Origin: Asterella californica
Taxonomy: Eukaryota > Streptophyta > Marchantiopsida > Marchantiales > Aytoniaceae
Direction: 5' to 3'
Assembly (NCBI GenBank): GCA_036924285.1
Contig: JAYKYS010000011.1
Coordinates: 5,890,001 to 5,954,000, forward strand
DNA: 64,000 nucleotides
Below, piece by piece: positions 62,363-64,000 of the stretch. The notes under the pieces are model-generated. The model was not told the DNA's origin. It did not search any database and was given only the letters and a program-made list of their open reading frames with translations. Each line of letters begins with the position of its first letter. Positions within the stretch are counted from its first letter, which is position 1. The translations under genes were made by a program, and so were the position numbers.

Positions 62363-64000
62363 GCAACTGGTTGCTGATTATTTTTCAGCAGTACTCTCGA
62401 TCAGTCGATTTATCCTCATAACTGTAACTTTTCCTTAATTTAAGGCGTAAATAAACCGATAAGACCTACGAAATATAAAGATTTTTAAACATTTTTAAAA
62501 ACATCTCCTCAATTAATGAAAGAGAAATTAGAGAGTCACTTCACTTCAAGTGAAAAGTCCTGCTCCTATATATTTTTTATTTTTATTTTTATATATATTG
62601 ATCCGGCTCCTATATTTTTTATATATTTAACTTCAGATCGAGCCCTCTTGATAGCAGTTCCTCTTTGCGCTAAAGAGGCTGGTTGCGAACCGATACTCCT
62701 ATTACTCTGATTTGCTGCTCTTACTGTTCGTTCTAACTTCTCAGTCAACTGTGCTTTTACTTCCAATATTTGCTTTCAGTTTTGTAGACAGTTCTTTCAT
62801 GTCCGTGAAGAGAAATCTTCGTTTTCAAATACAGTACTAAAAGTGTTCGGCACTCGTGAAGATAGATCTTCACTGCCAAGTTTTTCTCAGGACTGCTCAT
62901 CAAGTCTACTTTATTAATGAACTGTTTACTCTAGAAAATAAACATGTTTCTAGTGATCCTTCATTGCAGTTCAATAAGTAAGCGCGCGTAAGCGTGCATT
63001 ATATCACCTGGACTCAGTTCTTTTTCTGTATTTCAATTTCATTGTATTTTCTAGGTGGTATTATTTTCAGATCTAGCAAATCATATACTCTCAATGCAAG
63101 GTCTAGTCAAAACTGAATTATAAACAAACCCTTCTAAACTTATAAAATTAATTAAATCTTTTATTTTTATTTAGAATCTCTATATATTTTTAACTTTTTC
63201 TTCGTTCCTTATCCCGGAGTGAGATTCGAGTTCACGCGAGGCGGTCCCTAGACTTTGATAATTATCAGTCTTCTGATATGAAAGAAAATGCTTTGTTCAA
63301 GTTTATATTCAATAGCAATGTAGTGGAAACATGATATTTACACTATTGAAATTAATTTTAGTGTGAAATCAAATCCTGATTTCTTACCCTGAACTGCTAC
63401 CCACATGTATTAACGAGTTCTTCTGCCCTACGAGAAAACCCCCACCGCCACCACGCCAATCCCCGCACAAGAAGGTTGTCCTTTCCTTGCTTTCTGGCGG
63501 ATGTGCGCTTTGGACTTATATTTGATTGCATCCTCTTCAAGTATATCAGGTTCTGTTTTAGTTTGCTAGTTATAAACATCTAGCATCATGCTAATGTGTT
63601 CAAGCAGAACACATTAGCAGAACGTCTTTTGCAAATAACTTTCAATTTACACATTTACATGTTGAACTGTATTGTTTATTTGCGCATCTGAATATAAATG
63701 GTTTGTGTAATTCGTGCATCGCTTGTCCAATTTCCCGAAGTCAGGTGCGCGAACTAAGTTATCAGTACGATACGAATGAAGTCAGAAAACGAAGCATATA
63801 GTAACTCAGAATGTTACTAATTTCTTTAATAGACTGTAACTCAGTGGTAATGGTAATACTTTTCTATCCCGCCACATTAGGACGTCTATTGTGTGCTCTG
63901 GTAACTTTACAGCGCAGGTAAGGAGACTAGAGCAGACCAGCAGCAGCTGGCAGGTCTTGTCCTGTCCTCAGGTCTTCTTCTTTTCTTTTTCTTTTTTTTT
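62363..64000. other. AT-rich end of window, no recognised gene
   Basis: Short frames only; a 66-codon minus-strand frame at 62766-62566 (VKAQLTEKLERTVRAA) has no known family. The window ends in a pyrimidine tract with runs of T. No tRNA could be folded by eye. Confidence 0.5.
63589..63619. repeat. Hairpin with 13-base perfect stem and 5-base loop
   Basis: TGCTAATGTGTTC (63589-63601) pairs with GAACACATTAGCA (63607-63619) over the loop AAGCA. Confidence 0.9.

Noticed and set aside
63225..63260. tRNA-like text (GAGATTCGAGTTCACGCGAG)
   Set aside because: It resembles a B box, but no A box or foldable cloverleaf is present.
1..64000. CRISPR array, bacterial operon, riboswitch or phage system
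   Set aside because: The content is eukaryotic plant DNA; no regularly spaced short direct repeats with unique spacers were found, and the tandem repeats seen have no spacers.

Overview
This window looks like repeat-dense, heterochromatin-like DNA of a land plant, with one convincing host gene. The gene is an intronless family GT34 glycosyltransferase of the plant cell-wall type, at 42532-43812 on the plus strand. The organism is inferred only. Ty3/gypsy elements with a tRNA-Asp-type primer binding site are a plant trait. A decayed non-retroviral ORF at 34566-36179 reminds me, from memory and without any search, of a repeated hypothetical-protein family of the liverwort Marchantia polymorpha. 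A bryophyte is my best guess.

Layout. (a) 1-7043: a minus-strand Ty3/gypsy element with LTR, PBS, two small extra ORFs and a gag-pol frame that is open without a stop for 1,364 codons to the window edge. (b) 7110-9207: decayed plus-strand gag and part of a dispersed repeat. (c) 11465-14741: an internally deleted sibling of element (a), bounded by 4-bp GTAC duplications. (d) 14848-17369: a tandem duplication, RNase H and integrase scraps, and dispersed repeat A. (e) 17450-24914: a decayed Ty3/gypsy element (E1) whose gag is split by a 1,317-bp solo LTR with ACGT target duplications. (f) 25262-28365: rearranged repeat blocks, a 38-bp palindrome and a PIF/Harbinger-like transposase relic. (g) 28395-33604: a mosaic of gag and pol pieces on both strands. 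(h) 34566-36179: the coiled-coil ORF relic, with four in-frame TAG stops. (i) 36771-37608: an inverted copy of repeat A. (j) 37612-45419: quiet DNA around the GT34 gene. (k) 45420-56330: copia relics, a mutated gag, a 977-bp tandem duplication, an LTR fragment of family (a) and a second E-type element (E2). (l) 56346-64000: AT-rich DNA without a recognisable gene, but with several short tandem repeats and hairpins and one possible tRNA-derived SINE.

The parts do not form an operon-like system. The GT34 protein would act in the Golgi on hemicellulose side chains. Everything else is transposable elements at different stages of decay, with the left-edge element the youngest-looking. All domain calls come from reading motifs by eye; no database search was possible.
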